From the NCBI RefSeq assembly GCF_006716485.1, contig NZ_VFPD01000004.1, forward strand, positions 62,001 to 126,000: a stretch of DNA of 64,000 nucleotides, in the 5' to 3' direction. This DNA is from Chryseobacterium aquifrigidense (GTDB taxonomy: Bacteria > Bacteroidota > Bacteroidia > Flavobacteriales > Weeksellaceae). This document shows, piece after piece, positions 1 through 8,882 of the stretch. Each line of letters begins with the position of its first letter. The first letter of the stretch is position 1. The notes below the pieces were generated by a model. The model was not told where the DNA came from, made no database searches, and saw only the letters and a list, made by a program, of their open reading frames with translations. The position numbers and the translations under genes are program-made.

Positions 1-814
1 CATCCAGGATTTCTGTAATGATCAGTTCAGGATGGTGATGTCCTCCGATCTGATATTCACATTCTGTGAAAGCAGTGCTCATTTCAGTAGAAGCATAGGT
101 GGAAAATAGTTTGATGTCCCATTTTTCCTTGATCTTCTGTGAAAGAATATTATCTGTAAAATCCTGATTTTTGATACTTTCGCCAATACATACAGCCCCA
201 TACACACTGGAATTTTTATAATCTAGCCCATGTTTTTCGGCATAATCAATCATTTTCAGCAGAAAAGAAGGTACGGTAATCAAATATTTGGGTTTGTATC
301 TGAATATAGAATCCCACTGCAGTTCCGGAATTCCAGGACCCATTCTCACCACACTCGCACCCATTTTTCTTAAACCCAGAAAATAAGCAAGCCCAGCCAT
401 AAACCGTTTATCTATGGTGGTAATCATCTGAACGACATCTCCTTTCTGAATTCCTGCACAGGCGAACGATATCGCTTCATTATATGCAAGCCTTTCAAGA
501 TCACTATCTGACAATCCGAAAGTAACCGGATCTCCCAATGTTCCGGAAGTGGTACTGTAATCAACAATTTTATCGGGTGTTATGCAGAAAAAATCATGAT
601 TATACTGCTGGAGATCATTCTTTGTAGTGGTAGGAATCTTCTGAAGATCTTCCAACGTACGGATGTCTGCAATATTGATATTATTTTCTTTGAACAGTTT
701 CTGATAAAAGGGTGAATGAGTTTCAAGATAGATCAAAAGCTCACGAAGTTTTTCTTCCTGAAATATTTTGATTTCCTGAATCCCTGCTTTCTCGATTGAC
801 GGATGAAATTCCAA
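1..814 (-). CDS. Phenylacetate-CoA ligase / acyl-adenylate synthetase family protein (partial)
   Basis: The reading frame is open to the left edge, so the C-terminal part is missing; about 271 residues are visible. The visible part contains YSTTSGTLGDP (about residues 70-80), the AMP-binding motif of PaaK-type ligases, and GMGPGIP-like and STEMSTAF-like segments further on, consistent with the adenylate-forming fold. The family activates an aromatic or fatty acid to an acyl-AMP and passes it to CoA or another acceptor; the substrate cannot be told here. The frame begins just after a TAA at about 830. No ATG lies near the conserved N-terminus (LEFHPSIEKAG), so I place the start at a TTG at 814; this is uncertain. 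A short AT-rich gap separates it from the convergent-side neighbour, the M23 peptidase, which reads in the same direction upstream. Confidence 0.75.
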   Translation of the reverse strand, partial: MEFHPSIEKAGIQEIKIFQEEKLRELLIYLETHSPFYQKLFKENNINIADIRTLEDLQKIPTTTKNDLQQYNHDFFCITPDKIVDYSTTSGTLGDPVTFGLSDSDLERLAYNEAISFACAGIQKGDVVQMITTIDKRFMAGLAYFLGLRKMGASVVRMGPGIPELQWDSIFRYKPKYLITVPSFLLKMIDYAEKHGLDYKNSSVYGAVCIGESIKNQDFTDNILSQKIKEKWDIKLFSTYASTEMSTAFTECEYQIGGHHHPELIITEILD

Positions 815-886
815 TGATTTTAATTTTTAAAAAGCAAATTTATTTAAAATTACAAGATTGAAAGATTAAAAACATTAAAAGATTAT

Positions 887-2572
887 CTATCTCCGAAAGG
901 TAAAAGTTTGTGTGTTTGTATTTCCGGCAGTATTGATTGTGGTTACTTTTAAAGTGTGAGCCCCTGATCCTTTAAGACATTTTTCATCAAAAGTGTAGAC
1001 AAAATTGTCTTTTACCCGCGCAAAACGAAGCCATTTCCCATCAAGCTCAGCCCGGAATGAAATAATATCTCCTACGTTTGTTGCTCCTTTTAAGAGTAAA
1101 GAACTGCTGTTCACCAATGCTCCTTCTGCCCAGCCCGATGAAACAGATGGAAGACTATTGTCTGTCAATAATTTCGCTGTACCCAATCTATTAAATTTTC
1201 CTTCTGCCCAATCACCATTCCATTTTACTTTGACAACGGTTTTATCGCTGCCATAATCAAGAAGAATAACAGCTTTATCTTTTTCTGCATTGGTTAATTT
1301 TCTATTCGGTTTTATTTTCAAAGTATATTCATCCTGAACGGGAATATATGGATTCTGCAAAACAATAGCATTTGAAGCTGCATTCGGATTTGTATCCGGT
1401 TTTTCATATGCATTGAAATTGACGGCATCATAAACAGCATTTTTACTGAAACTGATCTCTGCACTTTCAGTGGTAACCGTTTTTCCTTCGTTAGCCATTA
1501 TCGTTTTTGCCGTAGAAGGTATTTTTTCTGATGTTTTGCTTAACTGAATTTTTGTTGTTAACCGACTTGTATTTCCCTTTGTATCTTTCAGGACTATTTC
1601 AATGTTATGAATCTGTTCATCCTGCAGATTGATTATCCCGGTTAGGTTTGGAAGGCTATAATTCTGAAGTTTCATTCCCGGCAAATCGGATAAATGCTGA
1701 ATTCCCATTTTATCTCTGATGAACTTGGGATAATCTATACAACCGTTGATGTATCGGGTATCATCATAATGGATTTTATCAATTTTAAAACTGTAAATCA
1801 ACTTTCCATCCATTAATAAATCTGCATTATAAATCCCAAGATTAAATCCTTGATTGGCCTTATCTACTGCCTTAATACCAAAACTTATTTCCGGAGAATT
1901 AACCTGAATCAGATTCGCAGTATAGACATTCCCTGCTTTTTTCACTGCAGTTCCGTCCGCGCCAGGTTCGTAGGTACTGAAACGGCGGTCATACCAATAT
2001 AACCCGCTAATAATCGGTGCTATGGTATCCGGAATTGAAAAACCGAAAAGTAATGGATTGAGACATTCTTCAGTTTTGGTATCTCTTATTTCGAAGTGCA
2101 GATGCGGGCCCGCTGATCCTCCGGTGTTTCCACTCAGTGCAATCTGTTGTCCTTTCTCCACCGGAAACTGCCCGGGTTGAAAAGTGATGTCCTGTTCCCA
2201 CTTTTCATCTTTGTATTGTCTCTCCTTTACATATTCATCAAGTTTACTGAAGTATCTGTTCAAATGGGCATAGACTGTGGTATAGCCGTTGGGATGAGTG
2301 ATATAGACAGCATTTCCAAATCCGTACCGCTCTACTTTTATCCTGCTGACATAACCTTCTGCAGCTGCAATAACAGGCAGATTTTCCTGGCTATTGGTTC
2401 TCAGATCCAGCCCCATGTGAAAATGATTTGTACGGATCACACCAAAATTAGCAGCCAGCTGCATGGGAATGTTGAGTGGATTTCTGAAATAATTCTGAGG
2501 GTAATTTTGAGCGTATGTGATGATATTATTAATGAAACAAATAATAAGCACCAGTTTGGAGAAGATTTTCAT
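887..2572 (-). CDS. M23 family metallopeptidase (secreted)
   Basis: The product is a 561-residue secreted or periplasmic zinc endopeptidase of the LytM/M23 type, expected to cut peptide cross-links in peptidoglycan. A signal peptide covers residues 1-21 (hydrophobic core, cleavage after AYAQ-like ITYAQ). The catalytic domain is N-terminal: H52-x3-D56 in HFHMGLD, H103 in VYAHLNR and the HxH motif at H157-L-H159 in GPHLHFEIRD. All zinc ligands and the general base are present, so it should be active. The rest (about 180-561) is a long C-terminal region with beta-rich, Ig-like character of unknown role. This arrangement, peptidase first and a long tail after it, is common in Flavobacteriia. It is transcribed alone; a long repeat-bearing intergenic region separates it from ileS. 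Confidence 0.9.
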   Translation of the reverse strand: MKIFSKLVLIICFINNIITYAQNYPQNYFRNPLNIPMQLAANFGVIRTNHFHMGLDLRTNSQENLPVIAAAEGYVSRIKVERYGFGNAVYITHPNGYTTVYAHLNRYFSKLDEYVKERQYKDEKWEQDITFQPGQFPVEKGQQIALSGNTGGSAGPHLHFEIRDTKTEECLNPLLFGFSIPDTIAPIISGLYWYDRRFSTYEPGADGTAVKKAGNVYTANLIQVNSPEISFGIKAVDKANQGFNLGIYNADLLMDGKLIYSFKIDKIHYDDTRYINGCIDYPKFIRDKMGIQHLSDLPGMKLQNYSLPNLTGIINLQDEQIHNIEIVLKDTKGNTSRLTTKIQLSKTSEKIPSTAKTIMANEGKTVTTESAEISFSKNAVYDAVNFNAYEKPDTNPNAASNAIVLQNPYIPVQDEYTLKIKPNRKLTNAEKDKAVILLDYGSDKTVVKVKWNGDWAEGKFNRLGTAKLLTDNSLPSVSSGWAEGALVNSSSLLLKGATNVGDIISFRAELDGKWLRFARVKDNFVYTFDEKCLKGSGAHTLKVTTINTAGNTNTQTFTFRR

Positions 2573-2660
2573 ACAGCATTTGGGTTTAGGTCTATTTAAA
2601 TATACGAATTTTCAGTAACCGTATATGTATTTTTACTCAAAGTTTGAGATGGTTTATTTT

Positions 2661-2691
2661 TAACCACAAATCACACGGATTTTCGCAGATG
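2661..2691. repeat. CACAGATT-type dispersed repeat, copy A
   Basis: The sequence AACCACAAATCACACGGAT and what follows (TTTCGCAGATG) resembles stretches at 8669-8700 and 12902-12940. All three share the pattern of CACAGAT or CACGGAT units spaced by about 10 bp. Here and at 8.7 kb it lies about 30 bp before the REP-like element. No function is known to me. Confidence 0.55.
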
Positions 2692-2719
2692 TTTATGCTT
2701 TAGATTCGAGAAATACTTT

Positions 2720-2783
2720 TTAGTTTCGGCTAAAGCCGATGGATAAGGAGTAATCATGTGGGCTAAAGCCCACTCCTATTGAA
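2720..2783. repeat. REP-like paired-hairpin repeat, copy 1
   Basis: Two adjacent stem-loops: TCGGC-TAAA-GCCGA (2726-2739) and GTGGGC-TAAA-GCCCAC (2758-2773), followed by TCCTATTGAAT. The same architecture recurs at 8730-8793 and 45672-45734 with different but still paired stems. Confidence 0.75.
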
Positions 2784-2941
2784 TATTTTCGTGAATTTTC
2801 ACATAAAAGTTGTCACTAAAAATTCACTTATTCACTATTCACCATTCACTTTCTCCCACTTTCTTTATTATATTTCTGAAATTGAACTTTTTAATAGATG
2901 ATATCAAAATAAAACATATATTATAAACCGACAAATTTTAG

Positions 2942-2949
2942 TAAATTTG
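2942..2949 (+). promoter_or_regulatory. Predicted ileS promoter -7 box
   Basis: TAAATTTG matches the Bacteroidota -7 consensus TAnnTTTG, 37 bp before the ileS ATG. A good TTTG -33 element is not evident at the expected spacing. Confidence 0.5.
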
Positions 2950-2985
2950 CAGACTTAATTAATCAACGATATTGAGATATTTACA

Positions 2986-5900
2986 ATGAGCCAATTTAAA
3001 GAATACAAAAACCTCAACCTTATTGACGTAGCAGAGAATGTAGCAGAATTTTGGAAACAAAATAAAACTTTCAATAAGAGTGTTGAGATTCGTCAGGGAA
3101 ATCCTGAGTTTGTTTTTTATGAAGGTCCGCCTTCAGCAAACGGTATGCCTGGAATTCACCACGTAATGGCAAGAGCATTGAAAGATATTTTCTGCCGTTA
3201 CCAGACGCAGAACGGGAAACAGGTTTTCCGTAAAGCGGGTTGGGATACGCATGGTCTTCCTGTGGAACTGGGTGTAGAAAAAGAATTAGGAATTACGAAA
3301 GAAGATATTGGCAAAAAAATCTCTATTGAAGACTATAACAAAGCTTGTCGTGAAGCAGTAATGCGTTATACCGATGTTTGGAATAACCTTACAGAAAAAA
3401 TCGGATATTGGGTAGATCTTGATGATCCGTACATCACATACAAGTCAAAATATATGGAAACCGTTTGGTGGTTGTTGAAGCAGTTGTATGATAAAAGCTT
3501 ATTGTACAAAGGTTACACCATCCAGCCTTACTCGCCGAAAGCAGGAACAGGACTTTCTTCTCACGAGCTGAATCAGCCTGGTACCTATCGTGATGTTTCG
3601 GACACAACGGTTGTTGCTCAGTTTAAGGTAAAAAAAGACTCTTCAGCATTATTCAATGATGTTGACGGAGATGTACATATCCTTGCCTGGACGACAACTC
3701 CATGGACGCTTCCATCCAATACTGCTCTTACGGTAGGTAGAGATATTGAATATGTTGTAGTTAAAACTTTCAATCAATATACATTTGAACCGGTAACAGT
3801 AGTTTTATCAAGCGTTCTTTTACCTAAAGTTTTCGGTAAGAAATATACAGAGGGTACAGATGAAGATTTTGCCAATTACACCCCGGAAACGAAGGTAATT
3901 CCTTTCAAGATCTTAAAAGAGTTTACAGGAGAAAAACTTGTTGATACCAGATATGAACAATTAGTTCCTTGGTTTACGCCAAATGACAACCCTGAAAATG
4001 CATTCAGAGTAATCTTAGGGGATTTCGTAACAACTGAGGATGGTACTGGTATCGTTCACACAGCGCCTACTTTTGGTGCTGATGATGCAAGAGTTGCTAA
4101 AATGGCTCAGCCTGAGATCCCGCCAATGTTGGTAAAAGATGAAAATGACAACCTTGTACCATTGGTAGATCTACAGGGAAAATTTATCAAAGGAGAAAAT
4201 GTTCCGGCGGTATTTTCCGGAACTTATATCAAAAATGAATACTACGATGAAGGAACTGCTCCTGAGAAATCATGGGATGTAGAACTTGCGATCTTGTTAA
4301 AAACAGAAAACAAGGCTTTCAAAGTAGAGAAATATGTCCACTCCTATCCACACTGCTGGAGAACAGACAAACCGGTATTGTACTACCCGCTTGATTCCTG
4401 GTTTGTGAAAATGACTGCTGTAAAAGACAGACTGGTTAATCTGAACAAAGAAATCAACTGGAAACCAAAAGCTACCGGAGAAGGACGTTTTGCCAACTGG
4501 TTGGAAAATGTAAACGACTGGAACTTATCCCGCTCAAGATATTGGGGAATTCCGTTGCCGATCTGGAGAACAGAGGATCTGAAAGAAGAAAAGATCATCG
4601 GTTCTGTAGAAGAATTATACAACGAAATCGAAAAATCAATTGCAGCCGGACTGATGACTGAAAACCCGTTCAAAGGTTTCATCATCGGAAATATGTCTGA
4701 GTCTAACTATGAACTTGTGGATCTTCATAAAAACGTAGTAGACAAAGTGGTATTGGTTTCTGATTCAGGAAAAGCAATGAAGCGTGAGAGCGACCTGATC
4801 GACGTTTGGTTCGATTCAGGTTCTATGCCTTATGCCCAATTGCATTATCCTTTTGAAAATAAAGAATTAATCGACAACAATAAAGCATTCCCTGCTGATT
4901 TTATCGCAGAAGGTGTTGACCAGACCCGTGGATGGTTTTACACACTTCACGCAATCGGAACAGCTGTGTTTGATTCTGTTGCTTATAAAAATGTAATGAG
5001 TAACGGTCTTGTTCTGGATAAGAACGGACAAAAGATGTCAAAACGTTTAGGAAATGCAGTAGATCCGTTCGAAACACTTGCAGTATACGGACCGGATGCT
5101 ACCCGTTGGTATATGATTTCCAATGCAAATCCTTGGGAAAACCTGAAGTTTGACATTGAAGGAATTGACGAGGTAAGAAGAAAGTTCTTCGGAACACTTT
5201 ACAATACGTATTCATTCTTTGCTTTGTATGCGAATGTTGACGGCTTCAACTATTCAGAAAAAGAAGTGGAAAACCGTCCTGAAATCGACAGATGGATTCT
5301 TTCCGAGCTGAATCTTCTGATCAAGGAAGTGAAAGCTTTCTATGAAGATTATGAGCCGACAAGAGTAGCAAGAGCAATCAGCAACTTCGTGAATGATAAC
5401 TTAAGTAACTGGTATGTAAGATTGTGCAGAAGACGTTTCTGGAAAGGAGATTACTCTGATGACAAGATCTCTGCTTACCAGACTCTATACACATGTCTTG
5501 AAGTAGTGGCAAAACTATCCGCTCCTATTGCTCCGTTCTTTATGGATCAGTTATATCAGGACTTGAACAAAGTAACAGGTAAAGAAAACTGTGAATCTGT
5601 ACACCTTACAGACTTCCCGGTAGCTGATGAAAGCTTAATCGATCAGGATCTGGTTGAAAAGACTCATCTGGCTCAGAACATTACAAGTATGGTTTTCTCT
5701 TTGAGAAAGAAAGAAAATGTAAAAGTTCGTCAGCCGTTACAAAAAGTATTGGTTCCTGTATTGGATTCTAAGGCAGAAGAGCAGATTCTTGCTGTGGCAG
5801 ACCTTATCAAACAGGAAGTAAACGTGAAAGAATTACAGTTGATTAATGCTGAAGAAGCTTCACATTTAATTGTAAAACAGATAAAACCTAACTTCAAAGC

Positions 5901-6381
5901 TCTTGGTCCTAAATTAGGAAAAGATATGAAAGTAGTAGGTGCTGAGATTAGCAATCTTACCGCAGAACAGATTTCCGCTCTTGAAAAAGAAGGGAAACTG
6001 GATGTTCAGGGATATGAGATCACCCTTGATGATGTGGAAATTTCTACAAAAGATATCCCGGGATGGACAGTTACTTCTGATGGAAAAACAACTGTGGCAT
6101 TAGATTTGACGTTAACCGATGAATTAAAATCTGAAGGTATCGCAAGAGAATTCATCAACAGAATTCAAAACCTGCGAAAAGATAAAGACTTTGAACTGAC
6201 AGACAGAATTTCAATCACATTAGAAGAAAGTTCTCCTTTCCTGAATGAGATTAAGAAAAATGAGGAATATATTTCTTCTGAAGTCTTGTCAAATAAAATA
6301 GAAATTGTATCTTCACTTTCAAATTTTAACGAAATCGAAATAGATGAGGTTAATTTTAAGATAAATGTTGAAAAAAATTAA
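2986..6381 (+). CDS. ileS: Isoleucyl-tRNA synthetase
   Basis: This cytoplasmic class I synthetase charges tRNA-Ile with isoleucine. At 1131 residues it is longer than the roughly 940-residue E. coli enzyme and resembles the longer form usual in Bacteroidota. The HIGH motif appears as GIHH (residues 56-59, in ANGMPGIHHVMA) and the KMSKS motif as KMSKR (683-687). The editing (CP1) domain lies between, with TTPWTLPSNTAL at about 236-248. After KMSKR come the anticodon-binding domain (DRWILSEL, about 768) and a C-terminal extension. I infer from length and motif variants that it belongs to the eukaryote-like group of bacterial IleRS; a phylogeny would settle this. The ATG at 2986 follows a TAnnTTTG box at a suitable distance, and the DksA-like gene follows 58 bp later. 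Confidence 0.97.
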   Translation: MSQFKEYKNLNLIDVAENVAEFWKQNKTFNKSVEIRQGNPEFVFYEGPPSANGMPGIHHVMARALKDIFCRYQTQNGKQVFRKAGWDTHGLPVELGVEKELGITKEDIGKKISIEDYNKACREAVMRYTDVWNNLTEKIGYWVDLDDPYITYKSKYMETVWWLLKQLYDKSLLYKGYTIQPYSPKAGTGLSSHELNQPGTYRDVSDTTVVAQFKVKKDSSALFNDVDGDVHILAWTTTPWTLPSNTALTVGRDIEYVVVKTFNQYTFEPVTVVLSSVLLPKVFGKKYTEGTDEDFANYTPETKVIPFKILKEFTGEKLVDTRYEQLVPWFTPNDNPENAFRVILGDFVTTEDGTGIVHTAPTFGADDARVAKMAQPEIPPMLVKDENDNLVPLVDLQGKFIKGENVPAVFSGTYIKNEYYDEGTAPEKSWDVELAILLKTENKAFKVEKYVHSYPHCWRTDKPVLYYPLDSWFVKMTAVKDRLVNLNKEINWKPKATGEGRFANWLENVNDWNLSRSRYWGIPLPIWRTEDLKEEKIIGSVEELYNEIEKSIAAGLMTENPFKGFIIGNMSESNYELVDLHKNVVDKVVLVSDSGKAMKRESDLIDVWFDSGSMPYAQLHYPFENKELIDNNKAFPADFIAEGVDQTRGWFYTLHAIGTAVFDSVAYKNVMSNGLVLDKNGQKMSKRLGNAVDPFETLAVYGPDATRWYMISNANPWENLKFDIEGIDEVRRKFFGTLYNTYSFFALYANVDGFNYSEKEVENRPEIDRWILSELNLLIKEVKAFYEDYEPTRVARAISNFVNDNLSNWYVRLCRRRFWKGDYSDDKISAYQTLYTCLEVVAKLSAPIAPFFMDQLYQDLNKVTGKENCESVHLTDFPVADESLIDQDLVEKTHLAQNITSMVFSLRKKENVKVRQPLQKVLVPVLDSKAEEQILAVADLIKQEVNVKELQLINAEEASHLIVKQIKPNFKALGPKLGKDMKVVGAEISNLTAEQISALEKEGKLDVQGYEITLDDVEISTKDIPGWTVTSDGKTTVALDLTLTDELKSEGIAREFINRIQNLRKDKDFELTDRISITLEESSPFLNEIKKNEEYISSEVLSNKIEIVSSLSNFNEIEIDEVNFKINVEKN

Positions 6382-6439
6382 CATGTAGTTATTATATTTC
6401 AAATTCCATTTCATAATTTTATTAAAAAAGAGAAAGAAT

Positions 6440-6820
6440 ATGTCAGACGAAAGAGTTAGATACAGCGATGCTGATTTACAGGAATTTAAAGCGATCATTA
6501 AAGAAAAAATAGAAAAAGCAGAAAAAGATCTTCAGCTTATCAGAGAAAGTTTTATCAATGACCAGAATAATGGTACTGATGATACCTCTCCTACTTTCAA
6601 GGCTTTTGAGGAAGGAGCAGAAACGCTGAGCAAAGAACAGAATTCTATTTTGGCAGGAAGACAGGAAAAATTCGTGCGTGATCTTAAAAACGCTTTGATC
6701 AGAATCGAAAATAAAACGTACGGTGTTTGCAGAGTAACAGGAAAACTGATTCCTAAGGAAAGACTTTTAGCCGTTCCTCACGCTACGTTGAGCATCGAGG
6801 CGAAAAACATGCAAAAATAA
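6440..6820 (+). CDS. TraR/DksA-family protein with degenerate zinc site
   Basis: This 126-residue protein has the layout of DksA/TraR: an N-terminal acidic coiled-coil hairpin (about 10-85, rich in Lys and Glu) followed by a short C-terminal domain. The C-terminal part, YGVCRVTGKLIPKERLLAVP (about 94-113), aligns with the DksA zinc-finger region YGxCxxCGxxI..RLxAxP, but only one of the four cysteines is kept; the second CxxC becomes SIEA. The family binds RNA polymerase through the secondary channel and tunes transcription, often with ppGpp. Loss of zinc ligands is seen in other Bacteroidota members of the family, so this is probably a natural zinc-free form rather than a broken gene. It follows ileS and precedes a small membrane protein, probably in one transcript. 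Confidence 0.8.
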   Translation: MSDERVRYSDADLQEFKAIIKEKIEKAEKDLQLIRESFINDQNNGTDDTSPTFKAFEEGAETLSKEQNSILAGRQEKFVRDLKNALIRIENKTYGVCRVTGKLIPKERLLAVPHATLSIEAKNMQK

Positions 6821-6898
6821 CCGTAAGGTTTGTAAAATAACATTGGGTTTATATTGTATTTACGGATACTTTATAAACCTAATTTTTAATGTATACCC

Positions 6899-7144
6899 AT
6901 GAGCGAATTAGTAATTTTGGGAGTTATCATCACTTTAGTTGTGTTATTTTTCAACAGAGAATGGATCAAAACCAGATTTTTTCCTGATCAGAAGAAAAAT
7001 TACACCATTGATGATCAATTCAATTCTGATAAACGTGAACGGGAGAAAGAAATCGACAGACTTTTGAGTAAGATGGGCAAAAATGGAGTCAATGATCTGT
7101 CTGAGAAAGACAGGAAAAGACTTGATGAGCTGTCCAAAATGTAA
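6899..7144 (+). CDS. Small membrane protein with DUF6576-like tail
   Basis: An 81-residue protein with one N-terminal membrane segment (about residues 3-19, LVILGVIITLVVLFF) and a charged cytoplasmic tail. The tail segment EKEIDRLLSKMGKNGVNDLS resembles the DUF6576 motif found at the C-terminus of flavobacterial rhomboid proteases (pattern: Ile-Asp-x-Leu-Leu-x-Lys-x-x-x-x-Gly then Leu-Ser/Thr). I do not know a function. It sits between the DksA-like gene and a DUF2683-like gene, all on the same strand and closely spaced. Confidence 0.65.
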   Translation: MSELVILGVIITLVVLFFNREWIKTRFFPDQKKNYTIDDQFNSDKREREKEIDRLLSKMGKNGVNDLSEKDRKRLDELSKM

Positions 7145-7162
7145 AAAAATAAAATATAAGAA

Positions 7163-7357
7163 ATGGAATCTATCATAGTACATCCTAAAAATTCAATGGA
7201 GCTGAGTGCACTGAAAAGTGTCCTGAAGGAAATGAACATTAAATTTGAAAAAGCTCATGTTAAGAGCTCATTCAATGGACAGAAAGTGGTCAAGAAAGCA
7301 AGCGATAACAAAAATATAAAGCCGGCATCAAAGCCCTCAAAACCTAAAGGACAGTAA
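7163..7357 (+). CDS. Small DUF2683-like protein
   Basis: A 64-residue protein. The start, MESIIVHPKNSMELSALKSV, matches the pattern of DUF2683 proteins in Bacteroidota (IIVHPK followed by a helix that carries Leu/Lys repeats). The C-terminus is a low-complexity, Lys/Pro/Ser-rich tail. Some relatives lie next to toxins, but here no toxin gene is adjacent. Its stop codon overlaps the lspA start by one base (TAATG), so it is probably translated together with lspA. Confidence 0.6.
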   Translation: MESIIVHPKNSMELSALKSVLKEMNIKFEKAHVKSSFNGQKVVKKASDNKNIKPASKPSKPKGQ

Positions 7358-7998
7358 TGAAAAAGATCTTAGCAATAACATTTTTAGTGTTGTTCATTGA
7401 CCAGGCTTCAAAAATTTATATCAAAACCCATTTTGAACTGAATGAGAGTATTCCTGTCATCAATGGTTTCTTTAACAAAACTTTTGTTGAAAACCCTGGA
7501 ATGGCCTATGGATTTCACTTCGGAGGAATCATCGGGAAGTATTTTCTGGTCATCCTGAGAGTTTTCCTGATCGGCGGAATGATATACATGTTCAGAAAAT
7601 GGTTGAAAGACGGAGCTTCTAATTATCTTTTAGTTCCAATGGCGATCATTTTTGCGGGCGCTATCGGAAACCTTATTGACGGAATGTTCTATGGAATGAT
7701 CTTCGACAGCGGAACTGTTTATGATGCCAGCACTGACCGATGGATTGGTTATGGCGGGATTTCCAAACTTGTTCCTTTCGGACATGGATACTCTACCTTT
7801 ATGAAAGGATGTGTAGTAGATATGCTTCATTTTCCTGTGGTAGACTGGTACGTTCCTGAAAGCTGGCCTTTAATTGGCGGAAAACATATTGAGTTCTTCA
7901 AATATATTTTCAATGTTGCCGATTCTGCGATCACGGTGGGAGCTGCATTCTTACTAATATTCAGAAAAAAAGCTTTCCCGAACGGTCTGGAGTTTTAA
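7357..7998 (+). CDS. lspA: Lipoprotein signal peptidase (signal peptidase II)
   Basis: An inner-membrane aspartyl protease that removes signal peptides from diacylglyceryl-modified prolipoproteins. Four membrane segments are visible (about 3-15, 58-80, 91-110, 184-203). The catalytic aspartates are D155 (GCVVDMLHF) and D189 (FNVADSAIT); the conserved GAIGNLIDG is at 101-109 and the VENPGMAYG segment at 44-52. The protein has 213 residues against about 165 in E. coli. The extra length is a loop at about 114-150, between the third membrane segment and the first catalytic Asp, as in other Bacteroidota LspA. It overlaps the preceding small gene by one base and is followed 15 bp later by the SanA-like gene. 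Confidence 0.95.
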   Translation: MKKILAITFLVLFIDQASKIYIKTHFELNESIPVINGFFNKTFVENPGMAYGFHFGGIIGKYFLVILRVFLIGGMIYMFRKWLKDGASNYLLVPMAIIFAGAIGNLIDGMFYGMIFDSGTVYDASTDRWIGYGGISKLVPFGHGYSTFMKGCVVDMLHFPVVDWYVPESWPLIGGKHIEFFKYIFNVADSAITVGAAFLLIFRKKAFPNGLEF

Positions 7999-8013
7999 AC
8001 GATCTATTTTCAG

Positions 8014-8658
8014 ATGAAAAAAATAATCAAAAATATTTTTAAATTTTTCCTGCTTCTTATGATTGCAGGAATTATTTTTATTGCCTGGACGAATTACAGC
8101 ATCAAAAGTGACAGTGCACCATTTATTTCCTACAATATCAGTGATGTCCCGGAATCAAAAACAGCATTATTACTGGGAACCGGAAAACTTCTGAGCAATG
8201 GTACTCCAAATGCTTATTTCTACAACAGAATTAAAGCTGCTGCCGATTTATACAAAAGCGGAAAAATTCAATACATCATCGTTAGTGGTGATAACAGTAC
8301 CAAAGATTATAATGAGCCTGAAGATATGCAGCTTGCCCTGATGCAGGAGGGAATTCCACAGGATAAAATTATTTTAGACCATGCCGGGTTCAGAACGCTG
8401 GATTCTGTGGTAAGAGCAAAAGATATTTTCAGCCAGACAAAGCTGATCATCATCTCTCAGAAATTCCACAATGAAAGAGCTGTTTTTCTGGCCAGAAAAA
8501 ACGGTATGGAAGCCTTTGGATATAATGCAGCAGATGTGAATAAGTATGCGGGCTTAAAGACCAATTTGAGAGAGTATTTTGCGAAAGCTAAAGCCTATTG
8601 GGATCTTCTTTTTGGTGTGGAACCGAAATTTGGAGGAGAGAAGATTGTTATTCCTTAA
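8014..8658 (+). CDS. SanA/YdcF-like (DUF218) membrane-anchored protein
   Basis: A 214-residue protein with one N-terminal membrane anchor (about 9-25) and an extracytoplasmic DUF218/ElyC-SanA-YdcF domain. The family signatures are LLLGTGKLLSNGTPN (about 53-67), YIIVSGDNS (about 88-96) and a later IIISQKFHNERA. SanA in E. coli is linked to envelope barrier function and vancomycin exclusion at high temperature; the biochemical activity of the family is not settled. It closes the ileS-to-lspA group and is followed by a repeat-rich intergenic region. Confidence 0.85.
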   Translation: MKKIIKNIFKFFLLLMIAGIIFIAWTNYSIKSDSAPFISYNISDVPESKTALLLGTGKLLSNGTPNAYFYNRIKAAADLYKSGKIQYIIVSGDNSTKDYNEPEDMQLALMQEGIPQDKIILDHAGFRTLDSVVRAKDIFSQTKLIIISQKFHNERAVFLARKNGMEAFGYNAADVNKYAGLKTNLREYFAKAKAYWDLLFGVEPKFGGEKIVIP

Positions 8659-8668
8659 TGTTTTTCCT

Positions 8669-8700
8669 ACGGATTGCACAGATTTTCACGGATGATGCGT
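8669..8700. repeat. CACAGATT-type dispersed repeat, copy B
   Basis: Contains GGATTGCACAGATTTTCACG, closely like the repeats at 2661 and 12902. It starts ten bases after the SanA-like stop codon and lies 30 bp before REP-like copy 2, the same order as in copy A. Confidence 0.55.
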
Positions 8701-8729
8701 AAAGAGATATAAATTATTGAAGGGTGATA

Positions 8730-8793
8730 GGTTTTGGCTGAAGCCAGTGGAAGGGTGATTTATCGTTGGCTGGGTTAAAACCCAGCTATTGAA
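8730..8793. repeat. REP-like paired-hairpin repeat, copy 2
   Basis: Stem-loops TGGC-TGAA-GCCA (8735-8746) and GCTGGGT-TAAA-ACCCAGC (8769-8786), then TATTGAA. The second stem differs from copies 1 and 3 at several positions on both arms, so pairing is kept by compensatory change. Confidence 0.75.
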
Positions 8794-8806
8794 TTTTAAT
8801 AGCTAC

Positions 8807-8862
8807 ATCTTTTATCTTTTATCTTTTATCTTTTATCTTTTATCTTTTATCTTTTATCTTTC
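8807..8862. repeat. Heptanucleotide tandem repeat (ATCTTTT)
   Basis: Seven perfect ATCTTTT units (8807-8855) and an eighth ending in TTTC. The tract ends at the expected place of the -33 element of the trpS promoter, so a change in unit number would alter sequence upstream of the core promoter but not the -33/-7 spacing. Confidence 0.9.
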
Positions 8863-8882
8863 GTTATTCCCGGCAAACCTCG

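Larger units (their letters stand above)
2573..2985. other. Intergenic region with two dispersed repeats and the ileS promoter
   Basis: This 413-bp gap between the divergent M23 peptidase and ileS genes holds no convincing ORF. It contains a CACAGATT-type repeat (2661-2691), a paired-hairpin REP-like element (2720-2783), a stretch with three short repeats of TTCACTATTCACC type (about 2820-2850) and the ileS -7 box. Confidence 0.7.

Noticed and set aside
2147..2599. A 150-codon frame on the plus strand inside the M23 peptidase
   Set aside because: It is antisense to the catalytic domain with intact motifs; no family resemblance.
7163..7357. DUF2683-like gene as the antitoxin of a toxin-antitoxin pair
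   Set aside because: The next gene is lspA and the previous one a small membrane protein; no toxin candidate is adjacent.
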